This document shows positions 34,765 to 43,334 of a stretch of DNA of 64,000 bases, one piece after another. Position numbers and translations under genes: made by a program. Below the pieces are notes generated by a model that saw nothing but the letters and a program-made list of their open reading frames with translations, was not told where the DNA came from and did not search any database. The stretch is from Sneathiella chungangensis (lineage in GTDB: Bacteria; Pseudomonadota; Alphaproteobacteria; Sneathiellales; Sneathiellaceae). The stretch covers positions 160,715-224,714 of the forward strand of contig NZ_WTVA01000003.1 of assembly GCF_009882935.1 (NCBI RefSeq), given 5' to 3'. Each line of letters starts with the position of its first letter. Position 1 is the stretch's first letter.

Positions 34765-35451
34765 ATGACCCGGTTTAGTTTTTTCGAACGATGTATTTTT
34801 CCCCTATTTATCCTTTTCGCGATCGGATTTGCCGTATCGGCCAATGCGGGGAGCAAGGAGGATGCGCTGCGAGATGCGCTGATTACCAACGGACAGGCTT
34901 GCGCAAAGAAGGGCGATCAGAAATGTGCGAAGGCCTGCCAATCGGCGTCTAAAAATATTGCGGATAAGGCCGGTGTGGACAATTGCTTCTGGCTCCACAA
35001 GAAAGCCGCGATGGGCGGCAGGCTCAAGCGCGGGGATCCCACGTTCGAAAAAATGCGGCAGCAGAGCAATATTTGTACCGGCCACCGGGATGCCCCTTGT
35101 GCAAAGGCCTGCAACGCTGCAGCGGAAGATCCGGCGAATACTCAGCTGGTTGCGCACTGTAATGGCGAATACCAGCGGGTCCTAGCTGCCAATCCACCGC
35201 CCAAGCCCAAGCCAGAGGAAAGCATGACCCTGGCGCAGCGCATCGCGCTGATGAAGGACAAGGGGGCCTATTGCAAGGCGAAAGAAAGCCATAGCCTCCC
35301 GGCTAATATTCAGCGGGCGATCATGAACTGCAAGAGAACCTGTCTCGACAAGCGGGTCAATCAGCCGAATTACCCCGAAAATCGCCGGGCAGCCGCTGTC
35401 AGTCAATGCGAGACAGCCTATTACAATGTCTATCGAAAACTCGGCAGTTAA
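34765..35451 (+). CDS. Exported Cys-rich protein with repeated Cys motif (paralogue 1)
   Basis: A 228-residue protein with a signal peptide ending VSANA (about residue 28). The mature part has three helical Cys modules: CAKKGDQKCAKAC, CTGHRDAPCAKAC and CKAKESH followed by CKRTC, each with a partner Cys about 15-20 residues later, and a Pro/Lys linker (PPPKPKPEE) before the third. The even number of Cys and the export signal suggest disulfide-bonded repeats in the periplasm. I do not recognise the family. Its closest visible relative is the next gene. Confidence 0.7.
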   Translation: MTRFSFFERCIFPLFILFAIGFAVSANAGSKEDALRDALITNGQACAKKGDQKCAKACQSASKNIADKAGVDNCFWLHKKAAMGGRLKRGDPTFEKMRQQSNICTGHRDAPCAKACNAAAEDPANTQLVAHCNGEYQRVLAANPPPKPKPEESMTLAQRIALMKDKGAYCKAKESHSLPANIQRAIMNCKRTCLDKRVNQPNYPENRRAAAVSQCETAYYNVYRKLGS

Positions 35452-35540
35452 GGGCCGGATGCAATTTTTTGCGTAAAGGAAAAAAAACGAAAAAAAGTGC
35501 TACGATTTAGTTGAAGCCATTCTCCATCACATTATCCACA

Positions 35541-36196
35541 ATGATTGTTTTTTTGGTTTAACGCTTGTCGGGGCGGTTCACGCGGCGGAGCTGTCTCCGC
35601 GGCAGAAGCAGCTCAATAATCAGGCGGAGGCCTGCAAATCGAAAAAGGAATATGGCTGCGCGAAAATATGTCTGGTCGCGGCCAAAAATCCGGGAGATGC
35701 CGATCTTGGCGAGAAATGCGACCGGTTCTATCGGGACGCGATCCCGATGAGCAGCCAGCCCGCCGGTCAGCCGCAGCCAAAGCCCTTGCAATATACACTT
35801 CGGGATCAGGTGGGTTTTTGCAAGATGAAAAAGGACAGGTCCTGCGCCGAGGCCTGCGCAAACGCCATGAGGAAATCGAGTGATGCGTCTGCCGTCGAGC
35901 AATGCAATGCGGAGCATCAGCGGGTGCTCGCCGCCGATCCGCCGCCTCCGCCAAAGGCGGAGGAGGGTATGAGCCTGGCCCAACGGATCGTGTTGATGCC
36001 GGATAAAAAGGCCTATTGCGAGACGAAAAAGGCTGTGAATCGGGAGCGCGCGTTGCGTCGTCCGCTGGATGGCTGCATCGGCGCCTGCGGCGACAAACGG
36101 GTGACGGATCAAAGATATCCGGAAAGCCAGCGCGAGGGTTTCGTCGCCACGTGCGAACGGCTCTATTACGGCATTGTTGAAAAACTCGGGAAATAG
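35541..36196 (+). pseudogene. Cys-rich exported paralogue 2, requires a -1 frameshift at a T tract
   Basis: The body is continuous from about 35555 to the stop at 36196 and encodes GLTLVGAVHA-AEL, then the same Cys modules as its neighbour (CKSKKEYGCAKIC, CKMKKDRSCAEAC, CETKKA plus CIGAC) and the shared end (YYGIVEKLGK). There is no start codon in that frame. The only suitable ATG, at 35541, reads seven codons and stops at 35559-35561. A -1 shift at the heptamer T TTT TTG within the T7 run 35548-35554 joins them into a 218-residue protein with a plausible signal peptide. Either this is programmed or phase-variable, or one T was lost. The in-frame ATG at 35747 would make a leaderless fragment. 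Confidence 0.6.
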
Positions 36197-36200
36197 GGGG

Positions 36201-36821
36201 TCAGGCGCCGCCCTTCAGCCCTGTCCATTCCCGGGCGATGTCGTTCTCGATTCCCATCAATCGCAGCAGATGGCCGGTGAACTGATCGACGATCTCGCTG
36301 GTGGTCTCGGGCTTCGTATAGAAGGCGGGGACCGGCGGGGCGATGATCGCGCCCATCTCGGACAGCTGGGTGAGGCTGCGCAGATGGCCCGTATGAAAGG
36401 GCGTTTCCCTAACGGCCAGTATAAGCTTACGGCGTTCTTTTAAACAAACGTCTGCGGCGCGGGTTAGCAGGCTCGAGGTCACGCCCGTCGCGATTTCCGA
36501 CATCGAGCGGATGGAGCAGGGCACGACCACCATGCCCATGGTCGGATAGGAGCCCGAGGCAATCGCCGCGCCGATATCCGCCGACTTATGGGTGTGGGAG
36601 GCCAGCGCCTTCACCGCCGAGACGCTCATCTCCGTTTCCTGCGCGATGGTGATTTCCCCGGCCTTGGAGATGACGAGATGGGTCTCGATCCCGAGAGTTT
36701 TGCAGGCCTGAAGCAGGCGGATGCCGAGCGCCGCGCCGGACGCGCCGCTGATGCCGACGACAAGCCGTTGGTTTTCCGCCGCTTTCTTTTTGTCCGTCAA
36801 AATAATCTCGCCCCCGGGCAT
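36201..36821 (-). CDS. ubiX: UbiX-family flavin prenyltransferase
   Basis: Makes prenylated FMN, the cofactor of UbiD decarboxylases in ubiquinone synthesis. The 206-residue protein has GISGASGAALGIRLLQ near residue 23, PCSIRSMSEIATG in the middle and ERRKLILAVRETPFH, all standard. It is longer than the minimal form by a short N-terminal extension (GGEIILTDKKK). UbiD is not in the window. Single gene, converging with the Cys-rich pair. Confidence 0.94.
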   Translation of the reverse strand: MPGGEIILTDKKKAAENQRLVVGISGASGAALGIRLLQACKTLGIETHLVISKAGEITIAQETEMSVSAVKALASHTHKSADIGAAIASGSYPTMGMVVVPCSIRSMSEIATGVTSSLLTRAADVCLKERRKLILAVRETPFHTGHLRSLTQLSEMGAIIAPPVPAFYTKPETTSEIVDQFTGHLLRLMGIENDIAREWTGLKGGA

Positions 36822-36915
36822 TGATTCATGGTCTTCGAGTTCATAATTCTGTAATATAAAGTTGTCCAGCGCTGGTGCGCCAGCGCCCTGTCGTTTCTAG
36901 CAGAGGAGATACACT

Positions 36916-37098
36916 ATGAGCACAGCAGATCATGTAGCACAGCTGACCGAAAAGCATCATCAGATTGAGGAAAAAATCGAGAATGAACTGGCCAGCCCGT
37001 CCGCAGATCATGTGCATATCAGTGAACTCAAGCGCGAAAAACTCAGGCTCAAGGAGAAGATAGCGATGCTGTCGCGGACGGAGAAAGTAACCCATTAA
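36916..37098 (+). CDS. DUF465 (YdcH-like) small helical protein
   Basis: A 60-residue two-helix protein, HVAQLTEKHHQIEEKIENEL then ISELKREKLRLKEKIAML, matching the DUF465 family. A strong ribosome site (CAGAGGAGATA) precedes the ATG. Single gene with its own terminator. It is divergent from ubiX, as often seen in alphaproteobacteria. Role unknown. Confidence 0.87.
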   Translation: MSTADHVAQLTEKHHQIEEKIENELASPSADHVHISELKREKLRLKEKIAMLSRTEKVTH

Positions 37099-37143
37099 CG
37101 GGCCCTTATCTTCGTTCTTTCATCCAATAGTATGACGTAAGAC

Positions 37144-37178
37144 AAGGCGCTGAAATTCGTTTCGGCGCTTCTTTTTTT
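37144..37178 (+). terminator. Intrinsic terminator after the DUF465 gene
   Basis: AAGGCGCTGAAA at 37144-37155 pairs with TTTCGGCGCTT at 37160-37170 (one bulge) around TTCG, followed by seven T at 37172-37178. Confidence 0.8.
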
Positions 37179-37364
37179 ACCCTCCGCGGCGTCCGGGCGG
37201 AGGGGCAGACCGCGCGGCGGAAGAGTTGGGCGCGTGGTTGGTGCCGCGTTTCGGTCCGGGCCCGGCGCGGGGTGGTGGCGCTGGTTTCGGGGTCGGAAAA
37301 ACCCTAAAAAATGCCGAAACCGCCATTTGGCGATTCGTCAAGTTTTATTTTTTTAAAAAGTTTT
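37179..37364. other. Intergenic region upstream of the nrd promoter
   Basis: A G-rich stretch (to about 37300) followed by an AT-rich T/A run near 37345-37360. No gene or strong hairpin was seen. The AT-rich part probably belongs to the nrdA promoter region. Confidence 0.4.
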
Positions 37365-37410
37365 CCACAAGCAGTTGACGCGGAAACCGGCTTTATACAA
37401 TATGTAGTGG
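37365..37410 (+). promoter_or_regulatory. Pair of NrdR-like boxes before nrdA
   Basis: The 16-mer at 37395-37410 (ATACAATATGTAGTGG) fits the known NrdR consensus (aCaCwAtATaTwGtgt) at 13 of 16 places by eye. A weaker CACAA...TTG box at 37365-37380 lies exactly 30 bases earlier, a spacing that fits cooperative binding. NrdR represses ribonucleotide reductase genes when dATP is high. Confidence 0.55.
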
Positions 37411-37601
37411 TCGATCGCGTTTTGCGGGGCAAATAACGTTCAATTAACGACACAGAAAATCGCTTATTGTTGTAATAACCGGAACGAACAACCAGCATAT
37501 CCGGCAATTATTACAAAAATAAGGCAAGTTGAGCGAAATTTTATGACATGTACCCGGCCTGGCCGGTGTTGGACGCTATGAGAGTGAGAAGGGGTAAAAG
37601 C

Positions 37602-39479
37602 ATGCTGGATACGGTCGATATGTTGACGGATATCGTACAGGTCAAAGGGGGCGCACGTGTACAGATCGACCATAGTCGGGATAAATATCTGACGGAATTC
37701 GGCAAGGCGGTCCTGAAAGACCGCTACCTGCTGCCGGGAGAAAGTTTCCAGGACCTGTTCGGCCGGGTGGCGAGCGCCTATGGCGAAGGCGATTCCCATG
37801 CCCAGCGTATCTATGAATATATCAGCAAGCTCTGGTTCATGCCCTCGACGCCGGTTCTCTCGAACGGTGGCTCGACCCGGGGCCTGCCGATCTCCTGCTT
37901 CCTCAATGAATCGAATGACAGCCTGAAGGGCATCGTCGATCTCTGGACCGAGAATGTCTGGCTCGCGGCCAAGGGCGGCGGCATCGGCAGCTATTGGGGA
38001 AATCTTCGCTCCATCGGCGAAGGCGTCGGTGCGGTCGGCAAAACCTCGGGCGTGGTGCCGTTCATCCGGGTGATGGACAGCCTGACGCTGGCCATCAGTC
38101 AAGGCTCGCTCCGTCGTGGCTCCGCGGCCGTTTATTTGCCCATCTCCCATCCGGAGATCGAGGAGTTTATCGAAATCCGCCGGCCGACCGGCGGCGATCC
38201 CAACCGCAAGACGCCGAACCTGCATCACGGCATTCTCGTCTCCGACGCCTTCATGCGCGCGGTGGAGGAGGATGCGGAATGGGCGCTGACCAGCCCGCAT
38301 GATCATGCCGTCGTCCGCACGGTGAGCGCGCGCAGCCTCTGGATCCGTATTCTCACGGCGCGGGTCGAGACGGGCGAACCCTATATCATCTTCAACGACC
38401 GGGTGAACGCCCAGATGCCGGAGCATCACAAGCTCGCCGGGCTGGAGGTTAAAACCTCCAACCTCTGCGCGGAAATCACGCTCCCCACCGGGACTGATCA
38501 TCTGGGTCAGGAACGGACGGCGGTCTGCTGCCTGTCGTCGCTCAACCTAGAGAAATATGACGAATGGGAAGGGCAGGAAGGCTTTATCGAGGATGTGATG
38601 CTGTTCCTTGATAACGTCTTGCAGGATTTCATCGACCGCGCACCGGACGAGATGGCGCGGGCGAAATACGCCGCGGCGCGCGAACGCAGCGTCGGCCTCG
38701 GCGTGATGGGCTTTCATTCCTTCCTGCAGGCCAAGCGCGTGCCCATGGAATCGGTCATGGCGAAAGTCTGGAACACCAAGATCTTCACCCATATCCAGAA
38801 GGGCGTCGATGCGGCGTCGAAATCGCTTGCGAAATTGCGCGGCGCCTGCCCGGATGCGGCGGATTACGGCTTTAACGAGCGGTTCTCGAACAAGACGGCG
38901 ATCGCGCCCACGGCCTCCATCTCCATCATCTGCGGCGGTGCCAGCCCGGGGATCGAGCCGGCGGCCGCCAACAGCTATACCCACAAGACGCTCTCGGGCA
39001 GCTTCAACGTGCGCAACCCGCATCTGAAGGCGCTGCTCGCCGAGAAGGGCCATGACAACGAGGATGTCTGGAGTTCCATCACCGTGAAGGAAGGCTCCGT
39101 CCAGCATCTCGATTTCCTCGATGATCACGAAAAAGACGTCTTTAAGACCGCGTTCGAGCTCGATCAGCGCTGGATCGTCGAGCTGGCCGCCGACCGCACG
39201 CCGATGATCGACCAGTCGCAGTCGGTGAATATCTTCCTGCCGGCCGATGTGCATAAGCGCGATCTGCACCAGATCCATATGATGGCCTGGAAGCAGGGCG
39301 TGAAGAGCCTTTACTACTGCCGCTCCAAATCCATGCAGCGTGCGGAAGTGGTGGCGACGAAGGAGGAACTGCCCAAAGAGCTCCGCGAGCTCGCCGCCAG
39401 CCTCGCCCCCGCCATGGCCGAAGCGGTCGAGGCCGCCGGCGAAGCCGTCGATTACGAAGAATGCCTCGCCTGCCAGTAG
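37602..39479 (+). CDS. nrdA: Ribonucleoside-diphosphate reductase large subunit
   Basis: The alpha chain of class I ribonucleotide reductase, which makes deoxynucleotides. The 625-residue protein has active-site segments LPISCFLNESN, SNLCAEITLP (Asn-x-Cys-x-Glu), AVCCLSSLNL and TASISIICGGASPGIEP, and ends CLAC, the shuttle Cys pair. There is no N-terminal ATP-cone, so it lacks the usual overall dATP switch in this chain. The ATG at 37602 follows GAAGGGG; earlier starts add about 18 poorly conserved residues. Operon with nrdB, 45 bases apart. Confidence 0.95.
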   Translation: MLDTVDMLTDIVQVKGGARVQIDHSRDKYLTEFGKAVLKDRYLLPGESFQDLFGRVASAYGEGDSHAQRIYEYISKLWFMPSTPVLSNGGSTRGLPISCFLNESNDSLKGIVDLWTENVWLAAKGGGIGSYWGNLRSIGEGVGAVGKTSGVVPFIRVMDSLTLAISQGSLRRGSAAVYLPISHPEIEEFIEIRRPTGGDPNRKTPNLHHGILVSDAFMRAVEEDAEWALTSPHDHAVVRTVSARSLWIRILTARVETGEPYIIFNDRVNAQMPEHHKLAGLEVKTSNLCAEITLPTGTDHLGQERTAVCCLSSLNLEKYDEWEGQEGFIEDVMLFLDNVLQDFIDRAPDEMARAKYAAARERSVGLGVMGFHSFLQAKRVPMESVMAKVWNTKIFTHIQKGVDAASKSLAKLRGACPDAADYGFNERFSNKTAIAPTASISIICGGASPGIEPAAANSYTHKTLSGSFNVRNPHLKALLAEKGHDNEDVWSSITVKEGSVQHLDFLDDHEKDVFKTAFELDQRWIVELAADRTPMIDQSQSVNIFLPADVHKRDLHQIHMMAWKQGVKSLYYCRSKSMQRAEVVATKEELPKELRELAASLAPAMAEAVEAAGEAVDYEECLACQ

Positions 39480-39524
39480 GGCGGGGCACCCTCAACCGAT
39501 TACGTTCAGAATAGATCCAGACCC

Positions 39525-40484
39525 ATGTCCCTCCTTGATGCGAAGCCCGTCTACAAGCCCTTTTCCTATCCCTGGTGCTATGATGCCTGGCTGAAACAGC
39601 AGCAGATTCACTGGCTGCCAGAGGAAGTGCCGCTCGCCGATGACGTGAAGGACTGGCACAACAACCTGACCGAGTCGGAGCGGCATCTGCTGACGCAGAT
39701 TTTCCGTTTCTTCACCCAGTCGGATATCGAGGTGAACAACTGCTACATGCGCCATTACACCCGCGTGTTCAAGCCGACCGAGGTGCAGATGATGCTCGCC
39801 GCCTTCTCCAATATGGAGACGGTGCATATTGCCGCCTATTCGCATCTGCTCGATACCATCGGCATGCCCGAGACGGAATATTCCGCCTTCCTCCATTACA
39901 AGGAGATGAAGGACAAATACGACTATATGCAGCAGTTCAACGTGGAGAATAAGTCGGAGATTGCGAAAACCCTCGCCGTCTTTGGCGCCTTTACCGAGGG
40001 GCTACAGCTGTTCGCGAGCTTCGCCATCCTGCTCAACTTCCCGCGCACCGGCAAGATGAAGGGCATGGGGCAGATCGTCACCTGGTCCGTCCGCGACGAG
40101 AGCCTGCATTGCCACTCCATCATCAAGCTGTTCAAGACGTTCGTCTCCGAAAACCCGGAAATCTGGACGAAGGAATTCTGCGAGGAGCTGTATCAGACCT
40201 GCCGCGAGATCGTCATCCATGAGGACGCCTTCATCGACCTCGCCTTCAGCGCCGGGGATATCGAGGGGCTGACGGCCGAGGAGATCAAGGGCTATATCCG
40301 CTATATCGCCGACCGCCGCCTGACCCAGCTCGGCCTCGATGAAATCTACCATATCGAGAAAAACCCGCTCCCCTGGCTCGACGCCATCCTCAACGCGGTG
40401 GAGCATACCAACTTCTTCGAAAATCGCGCGACCGAATATTCGAAAGCCGCGACAAAGGGCACATGGGAAGAGGCGTTTGCGTAG
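39525..40484 (+). CDS. nrdB: Ribonucleoside-diphosphate reductase small subunit
   Basis: The radical-bearing beta chain, 319 residues. The diiron ligands of the first half are Asp67, Glu98 and His101, and the radical Tyr is Tyr105 in METVHIAAYSH, so this is a tyrosyl-radical (not Phe-substituted) protein. The later ligands fall in EGLQLFAS and RDESLHCHS. It is the second gene of the nrdAB operon. An AT-rich accessory insertion begins about 20 bases after its stop. Confidence 0.95.
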   Translation: MSLLDAKPVYKPFSYPWCYDAWLKQQQIHWLPEEVPLADDVKDWHNNLTESERHLLTQIFRFFTQSDIEVNNCYMRHYTRVFKPTEVQMMLAAFSNMETVHIAAYSHLLDTIGMPETEYSAFLHYKEMKDKYDYMQQFNVENKSEIAKTLAVFGAFTEGLQLFASFAILLNFPRTGKMKGMGQIVTWSVRDESLHCHSIIKLFKTFVSENPEIWTKEFCEELYQTCREIVIHEDAFIDLAFSAGDIEGLTAEEIKGYIRYIADRRLTQLGLDEIYHIEKNPLPWLDAILNAVEHTNFFENRATEYSKAATKGTWEEAFA

Positions 40485-40586
40485 GGGGATTTACAGCCAC
40501 CAGTAATATGATCATAATTCAGTTTCTAGTGTATAAAATCGCTTTGCGCTAAGTACGTTTTGTTATGTCATTGAGGCAGAAAGAAT

Positions 40587-42323
40587 ATGAATCTTGTTGT
40601 AAAGGCTCAGCTAAACGAGTTTCGCAAAAGCAATCCAAGCGCAAATTTGGAGGATTCCGAATTATTCGAAGTTTATTCAATATTTTCAGTAACTAATGGA
40701 ATATTGGGAGAAAACGTAAATGCTTTTGATTTACATTTGCGGGGGCAGGAATTTGGTTTAGATGGTGTCGGAATTTTAGTACAGGGCGATGTCTGCATAG
40801 ACAGCGATGCAGTTGCAGAGGCTTTGCAGCAAGGAAAAAAAGCAGTAGTTGATTTTCTCTTTTTTCAAGCTAAGACTAGCGAAAAACTTGATTATGGTGA
40901 CCTCTCAAAATTCTTTGACGCTATATATTACTTCTTCACAGACAAGCTCGAGAATGTAAGCGATCAAATAGATGATCTTTTGGAAGCCAAAGCATCTGTA
41001 TATGATGCGGCGCTGTCTAGAAATCCGAATATTAAGTGCTATTTTGTGACTACTGGTCAAGGTGACGTAAGCGATGCAATACAAACCTTGATTGATAGTA
41101 ATCGCGCACGCTTAAAAGAACTTAATTTGTTTAATACAATAGAAATTGATTTAGTTGGAGCAGAAGGTTTACAAAATTCTTATCGAACGGCAACAAATTC
41201 TATTTCTGAGACGATTGAATTTCAAAAAGTGCTTACTTTACCTTCTCATAATTCGGTTAGCGAGGGATATACTGGTTATATTGATGCGGCGGAGCTACTA
41301 AAGCTTGTTACAATAGAATCTGGATCGGACACTGAACCAAAGATTAATCGAACAATATTTTTCGACAACATAAGAGATTTTGATAAAAATTCTTCAATAA
41401 ATAAGGCTATTATAGAAGAGTTAAATAAAGGAGATGCAGAGTCCTTTATTTTCAAAAATAATGGAATTACTATAGTTGCCTAAGAAATTAGCAGAACCGG
41501 TGATAAATTTCGTTTAGACGATTATCAAATAGTTAATGGGTGTCAGACGAGTAATATTCTTTTTGAATGTAGAAATAACATTGACGGTGTATATATCCCG
41601 TTAAGAATTATTGGAAGCCAGGATTCTGAATTTATATCTGGAATTATTATTGGAACTAATAAACAAAATGCGGTGAAGGACGAACAATTTTGGGCGCTAA
41701 AGCCTTTTATGAAGGATTTAGAAGAATACTGCCGAAACCAAGGAGACGAGAAAAATATTTTTATCGAACGAAGAGATTACCAATACCGAGATGAGCCTAT
41801 TGAAAGAACAAGGATTATTAAACCGCGGGAGATTATGAAAGCCGTAGCTGCAATGTTTTTGTTCCAACCAAACAGAGCGGCGAGAGACTACCGTGGCATT
41901 TTAGGTGAATTCGAAGGGAAAATCTTTCAAGAAGATCATAGCGTTCAATTATATCATTGCGCTTCTTTGGCTAGTTATAAGTTCGACTTTTCTGTTAGAA
42001 ATCAGAGATTTGATAGCAGTTGGCGCATTTATAAATATTACGCGATTTATGCCCTCGGATTGGATGCAACGGGCGATGCTGATATTTTTTCTGCGCATAA
42101 AAAGAAACAGGAAAATATTTGCAAATCGATAATTGATCTAATTGTAGATGAAAATCAATTTATTGGCCACGTGAAGAAAGTTGCTAGTATTTTGGATAAA
42201 ATGATTGTTGATGAAGGTGAGAAAACAAGGGAGCAAATCCGAGATAGTCTAAGATCAGAAACCTTCGCTGGAAAATTTAAAACGATATATCTATCCACTT
42301 CCAGCGAGCCCCCTCCAATATAA
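40587..42323 (+). pseudogene. AIPR-family abortive-infection protein gene with one in-frame stop
   Basis: The frame starting at the ATG 40587 encodes an AIPR (abortive infection phage resistance, PF10592) protein. The N-terminal half has LRGQEFGLDGVGILV and VVDFLFFQAKTSEKLDYGDLSKF; the core FKNNGITIVA is followed at once by TAA (41481-41483). The same frame then runs without further stop through the conserved YQIVNGCQTSNILFE and TNKQNAVKDEQFWALKPF to a TAA at 42321-42323. So one nonsense codon splits a 578-codon gene into 298 residues and about 280 more. The DNA is strongly AT-rich between nrdB and phzF-like core genes, implying transfer. It is either a decayed defence gene or one read through. 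Confidence 0.85.
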
Positions 42324-42378
42324 ATCGCAAACCCGCCATAACGTTCCGCGCGAACGTAAAAGCCGGTGGATTTGCGAT
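42324..42378. repeat. Long imperfect inverted repeat at the end of the AIPR insertion
   Basis: Outer arms 42324-42337 (ATCGCAAACCCGCC) and 42365-42378 match as a reverse complement at 12 of 14 bases. Inner arms ACGTTC at 42341-42346 and GAACGT at 42352-42357 enclose a 5-base loop. It begins right after the AIPR stop and may be its terminator or a remnant of an insertion boundary. Confidence 0.6.
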
Positions 42379-42439
42379 GCGGGAGGGGCGGTGGGGTTGG
42401 TTCTGCCCGCCGGGATTGCTTTGAGGCCGACGTGCCGCG

Positions 42440-43276
42440 TTAGAGCGTCAGCGTTCCCTCGATCATTATCTGGGTTTCGCCGCCGATGAGGATGCCGCGG
42501 GCGTCCTCGCGGATATGGACGCGGCCGGCGCGGCCGATGCGGGTTCCTTGCGCATGGACAAGGCCAGCCCTAAGCCTCTGTTGCGATTTCAGCCAGTGGG
42601 CGAGGGCGGCATTCAGCGAGCCGGTGATCGGATCCTCGTCCATCCCGCTGGAGGGGGCGAGCATCCGCACCTCGTAATCACATTCCGCGGCATCTTCATG
42701 CGCGCCGATCAGCCCGATCCCGACGAATTCGGGATAGCGCAGCCCCGTGCCGTCGATGGCCAGCACGTCGGCGGCGGATTGAAGCTCGATCGCCTGCCAG
42801 ACCGGCCCGTTCTCCAGTACGGCGGTTCTCACCACGGTGGCGGGATCGAGGCTGAGCCGCGCGGCGATGGCGCGAAAACTCTCCTCCGGCATCGGCGCAA
42901 TTTTCGTCGGCGGCGCGATAAAGGCGGGGACCGCACCGGTGATATCGATCTCGACGATGCCGACGCCGCATTTCTGGCGCACGGTGCCGGGCGCCTTCGG
43001 CTGGCCGCCCGCGTGCAGCCAGGCCGCGCAGCTCCCCAATGTCGGATGCCCCGCGAACAGCATCTCGCGCTTCGGCGTATAGATATGCAGGTGATAGTCG
43101 GCGCGCGGGTCATCGGCGGGCGCGAGGAAGGTCGTCTCGGCGAAATTCGTCCAGGCGGCGAAATCCTGCATCTGCTGGCGCGTCAGCCCCTCGCCGTCGA
43201 GCACGACCGCGAGGCCGTTGCCCTTGGTCGGGGTCGAGGTGAACACATCGCATTCGATAAAGCGTCTTTTCCGCAT
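42440..43276 (-). CDS. PhzF-family isomerase-like protein
   Basis: A 278-residue protein of the PhzF/diaminopimelate-epimerase fold, two similar lobes. The conserved catalytic Glu is in NFAETTFLAP and the first lobe has CDVFTSTPTKGNGLAVV and FAGHPTLGSCAAW. Most members have no known substrate; only PhzF itself is in phenazine synthesis, and no other phenazine gene is here. The ATG at 43276 follows GGGAGAG. It lies 58 bases behind the LysR gene on the same strand, likely one operon. Confidence 0.88.
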   Translation of the reverse strand: MRKRRFIECDVFTSTPTKGNGLAVVLDGEGLTRQQMQDFAAWTNFAETTFLAPADDPRADYHLHIYTPKREMLFAGHPTLGSCAAWLHAGGQPKAPGTVRQKCGVGIVEIDITGAVPAFIAPPTKIAPMPEESFRAIAARLSLDPATVVRTAVLENGPVWQAIELQSAADVLAIDGTGLRYPEFVGIGLIGAHEDAAECDYEVRMLAPSSGMDEDPITGSLNAALAHWLKSQQRLRAGLVHAQGTRIGRAGRVHIREDARGILIGGETQIMIEGTLTL

Positions 43277-43334
43277 CGGGCTCTCCCGTCTGTAGGGTGG
43301 TTCTTCTGCCTCTATCACAAGGACGGGCGCGCCG

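Noticed and set aside
35559-36196. Calling the second Cys-rich gene from the ATG at 35747 as a normal short gene.
   Set aside because: The open frame and Cys modules continue well upstream of that ATG, and the paralogue shows the missing exported N-terminus; the short form would lose the signal peptide and first module.
37099-37601. A structured RNA or riboswitch before nrdA.
   Set aside because: Apart from the DUF465 terminator and the NrdR-like boxes, no conserved riboswitch pattern such as an adenosylcobalamin element was seen, and the enzyme is the iron-dependent class I type.
42440-43276. A phenazine biosynthesis locus.
   Set aside because: Only a PhzF-fold protein is present, and most of that family is unrelated to phenazines; no other phz gene is in the window.
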